Shown here: one piece after another, positions 26,127-34,974 of the stretch
How the letters are laid out: the number at the start of each line of letters is the position of its first letter
Position numbering within the stretch: the stretch's first letter is position 1
Assembly: GCA_030054095.1 (NCBI GenBank)
Contig: JASGCO010000017.1
Span: 1-64,000, forward strand
Direction of reading: 5' to 3'
Length of the DNA stretch: 64,000 bases
DNA from: Sediminibacterium sp.
Lineage (GTDB): Bacteria > Bacteroidota > Bacteroidia > B-17B0 > Aurantibacillaceae
Translations under genes and position numbers: made by a program
The notes under the pieces: generated by a model
What the model was told of the DNA's origin: nothing
Databases searched by the model: none
Seen by the model: the letters and a program-made list of their open reading frames with translations, nothing else

Positions 26127-27518
26127 TTAGTAAACAAATAAGCCCGTTATTACGTCAGGAATAAACCCTATTATCAAGGTTATAAGTGTTGTAATAATTA
26201 CCACTAATTTATTGGATGTTTCGAAAAACACAGGCTCTGTGGTTTCTGCATTTTTAAAATACATGGCAATAATTATTTTGAAATAATAATATACCCCTAC
26301 AGCGCTGGTAAGTACTGCCAGAATTAACAACCATTTATACTCTGTTCCTATAAGGGTTGTAAACACAAAATACTTGGCAAAGAACCCTGATGTTACCGGG
26401 ATACCGGCCAGACTCAACATCGCCACTGTCATACAGGCTGCCAATAAAGGGTTACGTTTAGCCAAGCCATTAAATCCTTCTACGGTTTCGTTACCATTAC
26501 GGCTTACATTATAAAATACTGTAAACGCCGCGATGCTTCCTATTGAATACGCTAAGGAATAATATAAGATACCGCTTACACTGGCATTACTGCGTACATT
26601 GGCCAGCACTACCATTAACATAAAAGCGGCATGGCTGATACTGGAATAAGCCAGCATACGTTTTACATTACTCTGCACGGCAGCGGTAAAGTTGGCAATG
26701 ATTAACGACAACGCAATAACGGCGGCCAATACACCACTCCAAACAGTTGCTGCGCCTGAGAACCCAATCATAAATAATTTAAGGATGGCAATAAACGCGG
26801 CCGTTTTTACAATGGTACTCATTAAAGCGGTAATAACGGTAGGCGCTCCCTGATACACATCGGGTGCCCAAAAATGAAAAGGTGCCGCACTTACTTTAAA
26901 CAACATGGCCACCAACATCATTACTACACCTGCAATAAAAAAGGAGGGAACCGTTCCGGCATTATCCGTTAAATATTGGCGGATTTCGGCAATATCAAAT
27001 GAACCGGTAGCACCATAAATTAAAGCTATGCCAAATAATAAAAACCCACTGGCAAACGACCCCATGATTAAATATTTAAAGCCCGCTTCGTTACTGGCCA
27101 GATAGCGTTTTTTACTGGCTGCCAGTACATATAGTGGAATACTCATGATTTCAACACCTAAAAACAAGGTAGTCATGTTTTTAAACGCGGTTAACATTAA
27201 GGCGCCTGTTAACGCAAATAACACCAGTGCCGTATGATCTACCACATTACTTTCTTCTTCAAAATAATCGTTAGCGAAAATAAACCAGAAGAAAGCGGTT
27301 ACGATAATAACACCGCTAAATGCCAGCGCCATTTTATCGAACACAATCATGTTATCGAAAAGCGCGTAACTTTTTGGCGTTTGCCACTCCATGTAAAGCG
27401 CTCCCAAAGCGCCGATTAAACCACCGAGCACAATCGGAAATACGTATTTTTTGAACTTAAAAATTTCCGCCAGCATGGCCAAAACGCCTAAGCCACTAAC
27501 TATAAAAAGACTCAACAT
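26127..27518 (-). CDS. nuoN: NADH-quinone oxidoreductase subunit N
   Basis: This is an antiporter-like proton-pumping subunit of the complex I membrane arm, 463 aa with about 13-14 membrane helices. The family Glu is in LGVEIMSIPLY, and the Lys/His channel region in MLFKVSAAPFHFWAPDVYQG. It is the last gene of the nuo operon, 19 bp after nuoM. No strong hairpin terminator is apparent between its stop and the repeat at 25873-26074. Confidence 0.96.
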   Translation of the reverse strand: MLSLFIVSGLGVLAMLAEIFKFKKYVFPIVLGGLIGALGALYMEWQTPKSYALFDNMIVFDKMALAFSGVIIVTAFFWFIFANDYFEEESNVVDHTALVLFALTGALMLTAFKNMTTLFLGVEIMSIPLYVLAASKKRYLASNEAGFKYLIMGSFASGFLLFGIALIYGATGSFDIAEIRQYLTDNAGTVPSFFIAGVVMMLVAMLFKVSAAPFHFWAPDVYQGAPTVITALMSTIVKTAAFIAILKLFMIGFSGAATVWSGVLAAVIALSLIIANFTAAVQSNVKRMLAYSSISHAAFMLMVVLANVRSNASVSGILYYSLAYSIGSIAAFTVFYNVSRNGNETVEGFNGLAKRNPLLAACMTVAMLSLAGIPVTSGFFAKYFVFTTLIGTEYKWLLILAVLTSAVGVYYYFKIIIAMYFKNAETTEPVFFETSNKLVVIITTLITLIIGFIPDVITGLFVY

Positions 27519-27537
27519 ATTCTTACTTTCTGCTACG

Positions 27538-29004
27538 TTATTTGTTTACTACTGATAAAATTTGTTTCACCGCCGGTTCCGCCAAATCGTTTAACGGTTT
27601 AGGATAAACGCCAAACGCGATGATAACCGCACACACAATAATAAGGACTGCCTTATCGCTGCCTGCCAGTGAACCAAAAGCTACTGCCGCATCACGACGC
27701 TCGCCCAACATAATTCCCTGATAGCTGCGAAGCATATATACGGCACCGAGTATAACCGTTAAACCGGCAAAAGCGGCCGTAACCGGGCTAAACTGATACA
27801 CCCCGTTAATAAGTAAAAACTCGCCTACAAATCCATTGGTTAATGGTAAAGCCACAGAACCTAACAATACAATAAGAAACAATACAGCAAAGTTACCGTT
27901 CATGCTTCGGATACCGCCCAGTTTGTCAATATCACGCGTACCGGTATGGCGTAACAGGATATCCGCGATAAGGAATAAGCCTACTACATTAACCCCGTGC
28001 GCCAGCATTTGAATAACAGCTCCCTGAACCCCTTGCTGATTGGCAGCCAGAATACCAGCAGAAATGAGTCCGACGTGCGCAATAGAAGAATACGCGATTA
28101 AACGCTTATAATCTTTCTGCACAATAGCTATACACGATGCATAGATAATACCTATTACAGATAATGTGATGGCCGTTCCACCCCATTTGGCTAAACCTAA
28201 AGGCACAATGGGCAACAACCATTTAATTAATCCAAAGGTTCCCATTTTGAGCATGATACCCGATAACAGCATGGTGCCTTGTGTAGGCGCTGTAACGTAG
28301 GTGTCGGGCTGCCAGGTGTGTAACGGAAAAACGGGCATTTTAATGGCAAAAGCGATAAAGATTAACCAGAACACCGCGCTTTGCTGGGCTTCTGTTAAGC
28401 CTTGACCAGCCGCGTATAGATCGGCAATAGCCCACGATTTTGTTCCCGCAACAGTGTAAGTATGATTGTATAAATAAATTAATCCGATAAGCATGAATAA
28501 GGAACCGAAAAGGGTGTACACGAAAAACTTAAAGGTGATACGGGCACGGTCTTCGCCTCCCCATAACAAGCAAATAAAGTAAATAGGGATAAGCGCCAGT
28601 TCCCAGAACACATAAAATAAAAATCCATCATTAGCCATAAATACACCGATCAGCGCCATTTCCATCAGGAGAATTAAGCCGTAAAACGCGTGGCCATTTG
28701 TGTATTCGGTTTTAAACGATGATAAAATAATTAACGGCACCAGAAAGGTGGTCAGCAACACCAGTAAAAGCCCCATGCCATCGAGACCAAGCGCGAAATG
28801 GATATTCATGCTTTTAATCCAGGTGCAGTTAAGCAAGAGATTAGATGAATCGGGATTGTGTTTAAACTGCATGTAAGCCGCTATTGCCAGGGCAAAAGGG
28901 ATGACGGAAAGACCAAGCGCCAGATTTCTGACCTGCCTTCCTTTCATCAAAAACAACATCAGGCTCGCAACAAGTGGAAATACTACTAAAAGTCCTGCTA
29001 ACAT
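27538..29004 (-). CDS. nuoM: NADH-quinone oxidoreductase subunit M
   Basis: This is the middle antiporter-like proton-pumping subunit of complex I, 488 aa, about 14 membrane helices. Signature segments are FYVFWELALIPIYFICLLWG with the conserved Glu, AFAIKMPVFPLHTWQPD with the channel Lys and His, and GIMLKMGTFGL. It is 37 bp downstream of nuoL. Length and motifs are normal. Confidence 0.97.
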   Translation of the reverse strand: MLAGLLVVFPLVASLMLFLMKGRQVRNLALGLSVIPFALAIAAYMQFKHNPDSSNLLLNCTWIKSMNIHFALGLDGMGLLLVLLTTFLVPLIILSSFKTEYTNGHAFYGLILLMEMALIGVFMANDGFLFYVFWELALIPIYFICLLWGGEDRARITFKFFVYTLFGSLFMLIGLIYLYNHTYTVAGTKSWAIADLYAAGQGLTEAQQSAVFWLIFIAFAIKMPVFPLHTWQPDTYVTAPTQGTMLLSGIMLKMGTFGLIKWLLPIVPLGLAKWGGTAITLSVIGIIYASCIAIVQKDYKRLIAYSSIAHVGLISAGILAANQQGVQGAVIQMLAHGVNVVGLFLIADILLRHTGTRDIDKLGGIRSMNGNFAVLFLIVLLGSVALPLTNGFVGEFLLINGVYQFSPVTAAFAGLTVILGAVYMLRSYQGIMLGERRDAAVAFGSLAGSDKAVLIIVCAVIIAFGVYPKPLNDLAEPAVKQILSVVNK

Positions 29005-29041
29005 ATTTTCTCGTGTTTAATTTTTATTCGTGTTTAATTGC

Positions 29042-30928
29042 TTATAGTATAAATAGGGTGAGGAAAATTAAAATGATTCCTAATACCATGCTAATGATAT
29101 ACATTCCTATGTTTCCGTTTTGAACCAAACGTATCACAGAACCTATTCCTTTTACCGAATTACCGACTCCGTTAACAATGCCATCAATTAACTGTATTTC
29201 GAAAAATTTATGAAATGCCAGAGCGATCATGTCCAATGGTTTTTGGATGATGGCTGTGTAAAATTCATCTACGTAATATTTATTGGCAATTAACTTTTGC
29301 CAGGGTTTTAACTTTGCTTCATTCGCCTCTGGTAACACGCGGTTTTTAACAAATAACTGATGCGCGAAGAAAATGATTGCCGCCGCGGCTACCACCGCCA
29401 GTCCCATCAGCATCCATTCGGTTTCGTGGCTCAGCATGCTTACACTTTTACGGTACAAGATCGGATCTAAATGATGGTGCATCCAGTTAGGCATTCCCCA
29501 AAATTCCGGTAAGCCTAAAGCGCCGCCTATTACAGATAAAGCTGCCAGTACTATTAACGGAATAGTCATGCTGGAGGGTGATTCATGCAAATGATGCGCT
29601 TGTTCGTGAGTACCACGGAAGGTTCCCCAAAACGTTACGTATAACATACGGAACATGTAAAACGCGGTAAGCATGGATGTAACCATTCCGAAAAACCAGA
29701 GCACAGGACTATGCTCGTAAACATGTGCCAGAATTTCATCTTTACTAAAAAAGCCACTGAATGGTGGGATACCGCTGATGGCAATGGTCCCAATGAACAT
29801 GGTTATAAACGTTACTTTAATTTTTCCTTTTAGTCCTCCCATTTTACGGATGTCCTGTTCGCCGCCCATGGCATGTATAACTGAGCCCGCGCCTAAGAAC
29901 AACAAGGCTTTAAAAAAAGCATGCGTAGTAACATGGAATACGGAACTGCTGTAGGCACCCACACCAAGTCCCAGAAACATTAATCCTAACTGAGATACGG
30001 TGGAATAGGCCAGAATTTTTTTGATGTCGTTTTGCAATAAACCAATGGTAGCGGCAAACAAGGCTGTTGCCACACCAACAATGGCCACTACTTCGGCTGC
30101 TACTTCGCTGATGGAATAAAACACGTTAGAGCGAACAATCATGTAAATACCGGCCGTTACCATTGTTGCAGCGTGGATTAAGGCTGATACAGGCGTTGGC
30201 CCCGCCATCGCATCGGGTAACCAGGTGTATAACGGAATTTGTGCCGATTTACCCATAGCGCCAATAAACAAGAGAAGGGCAATAGTTGTGATAACGCTTT
30301 CGTTTACAATTCCTGCTTTTTCGAATACTTGTCCATAGGTAATGCTTCCGAAACTGATAAAGATTAAAATGATCCCCAGCAGAAAACCAAGGTCACCAAT
30401 ACGGTTAATGATAAACGCTTTTTTAGCGGCATTGTTGTAGTCTGTATTTTTAAACCAGAAACCGATCAGTAAATACGAACACAAACCAACACCTTCCCAG
30501 CCCACAAACATGATCAGATAATTGTTACCTAATACCAGCAACAACATGAAGAACACGAACAGATTCAGGTAGGTAAAAAACCGCTGAAAGCCTTCGTCGT
30601 CATGCATATAACCTGTTGAATACACATGGATAAGAAATCCGATTCCGGTAATAATCAGTAAAAACCACGAAGACAAAGGATCTATCAGAAATTCAAATGG
30701 AATATCCAATGTGTCGGCACTGATCCAGCCAAACAACGATACCTCCGCTTTATGGCCGGGTAAATGCTGTGCATCGAAAAACAACAGCAGCGACACCACA
30801 AAAGAGGCCAGAACCGCTACGGAGGCAATAGTGCCCGATAATCCTTTGCTTAATTTTTTCCCAAAGAACCCATTGATCAGAAAACCAATCAGTGGAAACA
30901 AGGGAACCAAACCTACTAACTTTACCAT
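29042..30928 (-). CDS. nuoL: NADH-quinone oxidoreductase subunit L
   Basis: This is the distal antiporter-like subunit of complex I, 628 aa. It has about 16 membrane helices with the conserved Glu in MFVGWEGVGLCSYLLIGFW, the Lys in IGAMGKSAQIPLYTWLPDA, the His pair in ALIHAATMVTAG and a C-terminal extension fitting the long lateral helix and final anchor. It lies 24 bp after nuoK. Confidence 0.97.
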   Translation of the reverse strand: MVKLVGLVPLFPLIGFLINGFFGKKLSKGLSGTIASVAVLASFVVSLLLFFDAQHLPGHKAEVSLFGWISADTLDIPFEFLIDPLSSWFLLIITGIGFLIHVYSTGYMHDDEGFQRFFTYLNLFVFFMLLLVLGNNYLIMFVGWEGVGLCSYLLIGFWFKNTDYNNAAKKAFIINRIGDLGFLLGIILIFISFGSITYGQVFEKAGIVNESVITTIALLLFIGAMGKSAQIPLYTWLPDAMAGPTPVSALIHAATMVTAGIYMIVRSNVFYSISEVAAEVVAIVGVATALFAATIGLLQNDIKKILAYSTVSQLGLMFLGLGVGAYSSSVFHVTTHAFFKALLFLGAGSVIHAMGGEQDIRKMGGLKGKIKVTFITMFIGTIAISGIPPFSGFFSKDEILAHVYEHSPVLWFFGMVTSMLTAFYMFRMLYVTFWGTFRGTHEQAHHLHESPSSMTIPLIVLAALSVIGGALGLPEFWGMPNWMHHHLDPILYRKSVSMLSHETEWMLMGLAVVAAAAIIFFAHQLFVKNRVLPEANEAKLKPWQKLIANKYYVDEFYTAIIQKPLDMIALAFHKFFEIQLIDGIVNGVGNSVKGIGSVIRLVQNGNIGMYIISMVLGIILIFLTLFIL

Positions 30929-30952
30929 ACGTTTACTTTATCGTTTATGCTA

Positions 30953-31264
30953 TTAATTTTTAAGGTTACTCATTAAATTGGTATCAATGCTCTTCACATT
31001 GCGGTACACCATACTTAAAATGGCCAGACCAACCGCTACTTCTGCCGCAGCTACCGCCATCACAAAAAACACAAATACCTGCCCTTTGGCATCGTTATGC
31101 AAGGTGCTGAACGACACTAAAAGCAGATTCACGGCGTTCAGCATTAGCTCAATACACATAAATATAATAATGGAGTTACGGCGGGCCATTACACCTACCG
31201 CTCCGATAATAAACAGGATGGCGCTAAGCACCATGTACATATTTATAGAAATTCCGTTGATCAT
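30953..31264 (-). CDS. nuoK: NADH-quinone oxidoreductase subunit K
   Basis: This small membrane subunit of complex I (103 aa, three helices) has the conserved Glu in [15 protein letters not shown], part of the central proton path, and a second acidic residue in [12 protein letters not shown]. It is 6 bp downstream of nuoJ. Confidence 0.97.
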   Translation of the reverse strand: MINGISINMYMVLSAILFIIGAVGVMARRNSIIIFMCIELMLNAVNLLLVSFSTLHNDAKGQVFVFFVMAVAAAEVAVGLAILSMVYRNVKSIDTNLMSNLKN

Positions 31265-31270
31265 AGTTTC

Positions 31271-31783
31271 TTATTTAATATCGCGTTTACCAATCATAAT
31301 AGCGCCCACCATGGCGGCCAGTAATAATACCGAGGCAATTTCGAACGGGAACAGGAAATCGTGGAAGAGTACTTTACCCAGATTTTTAACCAGACCTACC
31401 TGCGAAGCCCCATAACTCTGTAACTGTAATTGTTCACTGCCCTTCAGTGATCCTACCATTACAAACAGCATTAATCCACCCGCTACTGCCGCAATAATTT
31501 TGGTTAACCAGGTGCGTTGCGGTTCCTGATCTTCATTCAGGTTCATGAGCATGATTACAAACAGGAATAATACCATGATGGCGCCCGCATACACCACAAT
31601 ATGCACCACCGCCAGAAACTGGGCATTCATTAGCAAATAATGGCCTGCGATGCAAAAGAAGGTTAAAATCAAATATAAAACGCTGCTCACCGGGTTGCGA
31701 CTGAATACCACCATTAACCCGAACATAATGGACAGGAAGGAAAGTATTCCGAACAGCCACTGTGTAATTGTATATCCTAACAT
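31271..31783 (-). CDS. nuoJ: NADH-quinone oxidoreductase subunit J
   Basis: This membrane subunit of complex I (170 aa, five helices) has the family segments PVSSVLYLILTFFCIAGHY and VVYAGAIMVLFLFVIMLMN, the latter containing the pi-bulge helix of the family. It lies 23 bp after nuoI and is co-transcribed with nuoK. Confidence 0.96.
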   Translation of the reverse strand: MLGYTITQWLFGILSFLSIMFGLMVVFSRNPVSSVLYLILTFFCIAGHYLLMNAQFLAVVHIVVYAGAIMVLFLFVIMLMNLNEDQEPQRTWLTKIIAAVAGGLMLFVMVGSLKGSEQLQLQSYGASQVGLVKNLGKVLFHDFLFPFEIASVLLLAAMVGAIMIGKRDIK

Positions 31784-31806
31784 AATTTGTTTCTAAGTCT
31801 GTTTAA

Positions 31807-32406
31807 TTAGTGTTTTCCTTTGATTTGTTTACCATTCCAAAGGGTATTGTGTTTGGTACCGGCAATTTGTTTAAACTGCGCTACTGCCAGCGTTTGGCGT
31901 TTAGTAACATCAATACGCTTATCCATTTTTTCTACCAGTTTATCTTTCCCGTAAACGAAATCATCACGTTCATATTCAGCATCTACTATTCTGTCGGTTA
32001 AAAAAATGGCCTCTTTAGGGCAAGCCTCTTCGCATAGTCCGCAGAAAATACAACGCAGCATATTGATTTCGTATGTTTTTGCATACTTTTCTTCACGGTA
32101 CAAGTGCTCTTCGCCTTTTTTGCGTTCCGCACTCTCCATCGTAATGGCTTCGGCAGGGCAGGCTACCGCACAAAGCCCACAAGCTGTACAGCGTTCCGCA
32201 CCGTTTTCATCACGTTTAAGCACGTGTTGACCGCGGTAAACCCCTGACATAGGGCGTTTTTGTTCAGGGTATTTAGTAGTGGGGGTTCGCTTGAATAAAT
32301 GAGATATTGTGATACTCATCCCTTTCAATACAGCCGGAAGATAAAGTTTTTCCATGGCGGTCTGATGCTTATCGGATACTATTTTACTTCTGTTAGTCAG
32401 TTGCAT
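31807..32406 (-). CDS. nuoI: NADH-quinone oxidoreductase subunit I
   Basis: This 199-aa ferredoxin-like subunit of the complex I peripheral arm carries clusters N6a and N6b. Two CxxCxxCxxxCP motifs are visible: CTACGLCAVACP and CIFCGLCEEACP. An N-terminal amphipathic segment with SHLFKRTPTTKYPEQKRP matches the quinone-module contact region. It lies 10 bp after nuoH. Confidence 0.97.
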   Translation of the reverse strand: MQLTNRSKIVSDKHQTAMEKLYLPAVLKGMSITISHLFKRTPTTKYPEQKRPMSGVYRGQHVLKRDENGAERCTACGLCAVACPAEAITMESAERKKGEEHLYREEKYAKTYEINMLRCIFCGLCEEACPKEAIFLTDRIVDAEYERDDFVYGKDKLVEKMDKRIDVTKRQTLAVAQFKQIAGTKHNTLWNGKQIKGKH

Positions 32407-32416
32407 GGTTAAAAAT

Positions 32417-33475
32417 TTAAAAGTGAATATTGCCTCTGAAATATTCTACCACAATGGTTATTCCCAGATTCAGTAATGATAATGGTAACAAAACTTTCCA
32501 GCCCAAATTCATTAACTGATCGTAACGGAAACGGGGCAAGGTCCAGCGTACCCACATAAATACATTAATGAAAATAATAATTTTGGTAAAGAAGGCGCCA
32601 AAGCCAATCAGCGATATCCAGATAGAACCTTCCTGTAGGCCAATAGCATGATATAATTCCTTAGCAAAAGGGAAATTGTATCCGCCAAAATAGAAGGCAC
32701 TCATTATAGCTGAAGAAATAAACATATTAATGTATTCAGCGAACAGGAACAAGCCCAGTTTCATAGACGAATATTCGGTATGGTAGCCACCCACCAATTC
32801 AGCCTCACATTCCGGCAAATCAAAAGGGGCGCGATTAGTTTCTGCCAAAGCGCAGACAAAGAAAATAAGAAACCCTAATGGCTGCCATACTATATTCGCC
32901 ACACCCTCATCCTGCGATTCTACTATTTCACGAAGACTTAAGGTGCCTCCTGATGTAACGATTAAAGCAATAATGGAAATCCCCATTGCAATTTCGTAAC
33001 TGATCATTTGCGAAGAAGCACGAATAGCCCCCAGTAAGGCATACTTATTATTGGAGGCCCAACCGCCAATCATGATTCCGTACACACCAATAGAAACCAC
33101 GCCCAGTAAGTACAACACCCCAATGTTAATATCGGTAATCTGGAAGGAATACGTATTTCCTGCTGCTGTCGTAAAATCTTTTCCCCAGGGAATAACGGTT
33201 CCGGTCATCAGCGCGGTTAACATGAAAAGGCTTGGTCCCAGTATAAATAAAAACCGGTTCGATACATTGGGAATAATCTCTTCCTTAAAGAACATTTTAC
33301 CACCATCGGCTAGAGGTTGTAAAATTCCCTTTGGGCCGGCACGATCGGGACCTACACGATCCTGAAGAAAGGCTGCGAATTTGCGTTCCCACAATGTAGA
33401 ATACGCTGCCACTCCAAGTGAAATGGCAAAAATGATGATACAAACCAGTAATTTATATAAGATAAAACTCAACAT
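32417..33475 (-). CDS. nuoH: NADH-quinone oxidoreductase subunit H
   Basis: This 352-aa membrane subunit (eight helices) forms the quinone chamber and joins the two arms of complex I. The signatures are STLWERKFAAFLQDRVGPDR, GPKGILQPLADGGKMFFKE, and ETNRAPFDLPECEAELVGGY with the conserved acidic residues. It lies 10 bp downstream of the short nuoG. Confidence 0.97.
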   Translation of the reverse strand: MLSFILYKLLVCIIIFAISLGVAAYSTLWERKFAAFLQDRVGPDRAGPKGILQPLADGGKMFFKEEIIPNVSNRFLFILGPSLFMLTALMTGTVIPWGKDFTTAAGNTYSFQITDINIGVLYLLGVVSIGVYGIMIGGWASNNKYALLGAIRASSQMISYEIAMGISIIALIVTSGGTLSLREIVESQDEGVANIVWQPLGFLIFFVCALAETNRAPFDLPECEAELVGGYHTEYSSMKLGLFLFAEYINMFISSAIMSAFYFGGYNFPFAKELYHAIGLQEGSIWISLIGFGAFFTKIIIFINVFMWVRWTLPRFRYDQLMNLGWKVLLPLSLLNLGITIVVEYFRGNIHF

Positions 33476-33485
33476 ACTTCTTCAA

Positions 33486-34469
33486 TTAAGGGCGTTTATT
33501 AATGTCCATAAATCCAAGTGCTTTTTGCTGCTTTAATACCTGCACCTTAAGCTCGTTTAAATGGTTATAATGGTTCTGCGAAATAACCGACTGACGGCTT
33601 ATCGGCGATGGGCCTTCAATTACCCAGTCTGATACTTTCTTACGATCGAAACGACAGGTGTTACAGATAAACTCTTCTACTTCGTCCCATTGATCTTTAC
33701 GCGCGGTTACGCGTAACACATCGTCGCCCTTCATCCATAAACGAACCTTACCGCTACACTTATCGCACTTGCAATGCGCATCTACCGGTTTGGTAAACCA
33801 TACACGGCTTTTGAAACGGAAGGTACGATCGGTTAAAGCGCCTACCGGGCATACATCAATCACGTTTCCGCTAAAATCATTATCAATAGCCTGTTCAATA
33901 TACGTTGAAATTTCAGCGGCATCGCCACGGTGAACCACGCCATGTACACGCCCATTGGTGATTTGTTCAGCCGTTTTCACACAACGGTAGCATAAAATAC
34001 AACGGTTCATGTGCAGCTTAATTTTATCACCGATATCAATCATTTCATATTCACGGCGTTTAAACTCGTAACGGGTTTTAGCCGCACCATGCTCATACCC
34101 CAGATCCTGAAGTTTGCACTCTCCTGCCTGATCACAAACCGGACAGTCGAGCGGATGGTTGATTAATAAAAATTCCACCACACCTTTACGCGCTTCCAGA
34201 ATTTCGGGTGAGGTAATGTTTTGCACTTCCATCCCCTCCATCACCTCGGTACGGCAACTGGCCACCGGTTTTGGCATAGGGTTCGGATTTTGCGCGCTGC
34301 CTTTGGTTACCTTAACCAAACAGGTGCGGCAATACCCTCCACTGGTTTTTAGTTTTGAATAGTAGCACATGGTAGGAGGCGCCACCTCCGGTCCAATCAT
34401 GCGGGCAGCCTGAAGAATTGTTGTTCCTTTAGGCACATCTATTTCTATTCCGTCTATTGTTACTTTCAT
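33486..34469 (-). CDS. nuoG: NADH-quinone oxidoreductase subunit G, short form
   Basis: This iron-sulfur subunit has 327 aa instead of the roughly 700-900 of E. coli or Thermus NuoG. It keeps the N-terminal [2Fe-2S] domain (CYYSKLKTSGGYCRTC), the HPLDCPVCDQAGEC region, the [4Fe-4S] motif NRCILCYRC ending in DVCPVGAL, and a Cys-rich piece (CKCDKCSGK, FICNTCRFDR) of the next domain, then stops. The molybdopterin-like domain is absent. I recall that short NuoG forms are usual in Bacteroidota, so this is probably not a truncation mutation. A TonB-domain gene separates it from nuoF. Confidence 0.92.
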   Translation of the reverse strand: MKVTIDGIEIDVPKGTTILQAARMIGPEVAPPTMCYYSKLKTSGGYCRTCLVKVTKGSAQNPNPMPKPVASCRTEVMEGMEVQNITSPEILEARKGVVEFLLINHPLDCPVCDQAGECKLQDLGYEHGAAKTRYEFKRREYEMIDIGDKIKLHMNRCILCYRCVKTAEQITNGRVHGVVHRGDAAEISTYIEQAIDNDFSGNVIDVCPVGALTDRTFRFKSRVWFTKPVDAHCKCDKCSGKVRLWMKGDDVLRVTARKDQWDEVEEFICNTCRFDRKKVSDWVIEGPSPISRQSVISQNHYNHLNELKVQVLKQQKALGFMDINKRP

Positions 34470-34509
34470 GCGTTATCCAATATTTTATAGTTCTGAGAAA
34501 CTACCTTAC

Positions 34510-34971
34510 TTAATCCAGAAACTTCTTTTTCTTATTACTACTTTCTTCTGCTCCCTGCTCGGGCTTTTTAAAATCAACCGGAAGGGTTACATAGCTCTTT
34601 ACCGCTTTCCCTTTAACTTTAGCGGGTTTCCAATCTGGCATTGTTTTTACAACCCGTACCGCCTCGGCATCGCAATCGCCACAATTAGTAACACCCTTAC
34701 TCACTTCCACATTTGCAATTTTTCCGTTTTCGTCAACGGTTAATTTTAGCGTACATTTACCACTAACTGTTGCGCCTGCCGGATACGTTAAATGATCCTG
34801 CATATACTTCTTCAACTCTTCGGCCCCACCGTTAAACGCCGCGCTTTCATCTACATTTGTGTAAACTTCAGGTTCTTTGGGTGTTTTTGCCTGTCCCTTT
34901 CCCTGTTTTGTTTTTTGGGAAAAAGCGTTCAGACTAAATAACAACGCCAATAGTATGTAAACGTTTTTCAT
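34510..34971 (-). CDS. Exported TonB C-terminal-domain protein inside the nuo operon
   Basis: This 153-aa protein has an N-terminal signal peptide (MKNVYILLALLFSLNAFSQ), a Lys/Gly/Pro-rich linker, and a TonB-C-like domain from about residue 45 to 135 (AAFNGGAEELKKYMQDHLTYP; CTLKLTVDENGKIANVEVSK; VKSYVTLPVDF). A CGDC pair (Cys97, Cys100) sits where relatives usually have a linker before DAEAVRVV. It ends in a Lys-rich tail. There is no membrane anchor like that of true TonB, so it is not a normal energy transducer. It starts 3 bp after nuoF and precedes nuoG by 40 bp on the same strand. Any link to complex I is inferred from position only. Confidence 0.8.
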   Translation of the reverse strand: MKNVYILLALLFSLNAFSQKTKQGKGQAKTPKEPEVYTNVDESAAFNGGAEELKKYMQDHLTYPAGATVSGKCTLKLTVDENGKIANVEVSKGVTNCGDCDAEAVRVVKTMPDWKPAKVKGKAVKSYVTLPVDFKKPEQGAEESSNKKKKFLD

Positions 34972-34974
34972 CCG

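Noticed and set aside
33486..34469. nuoG as a frameshifted or truncated pseudogene
   Set aside because: The gene ends cleanly 10 bp before nuoH with no leftover NuoG sequence, and short NuoG forms are expected in this phylum.
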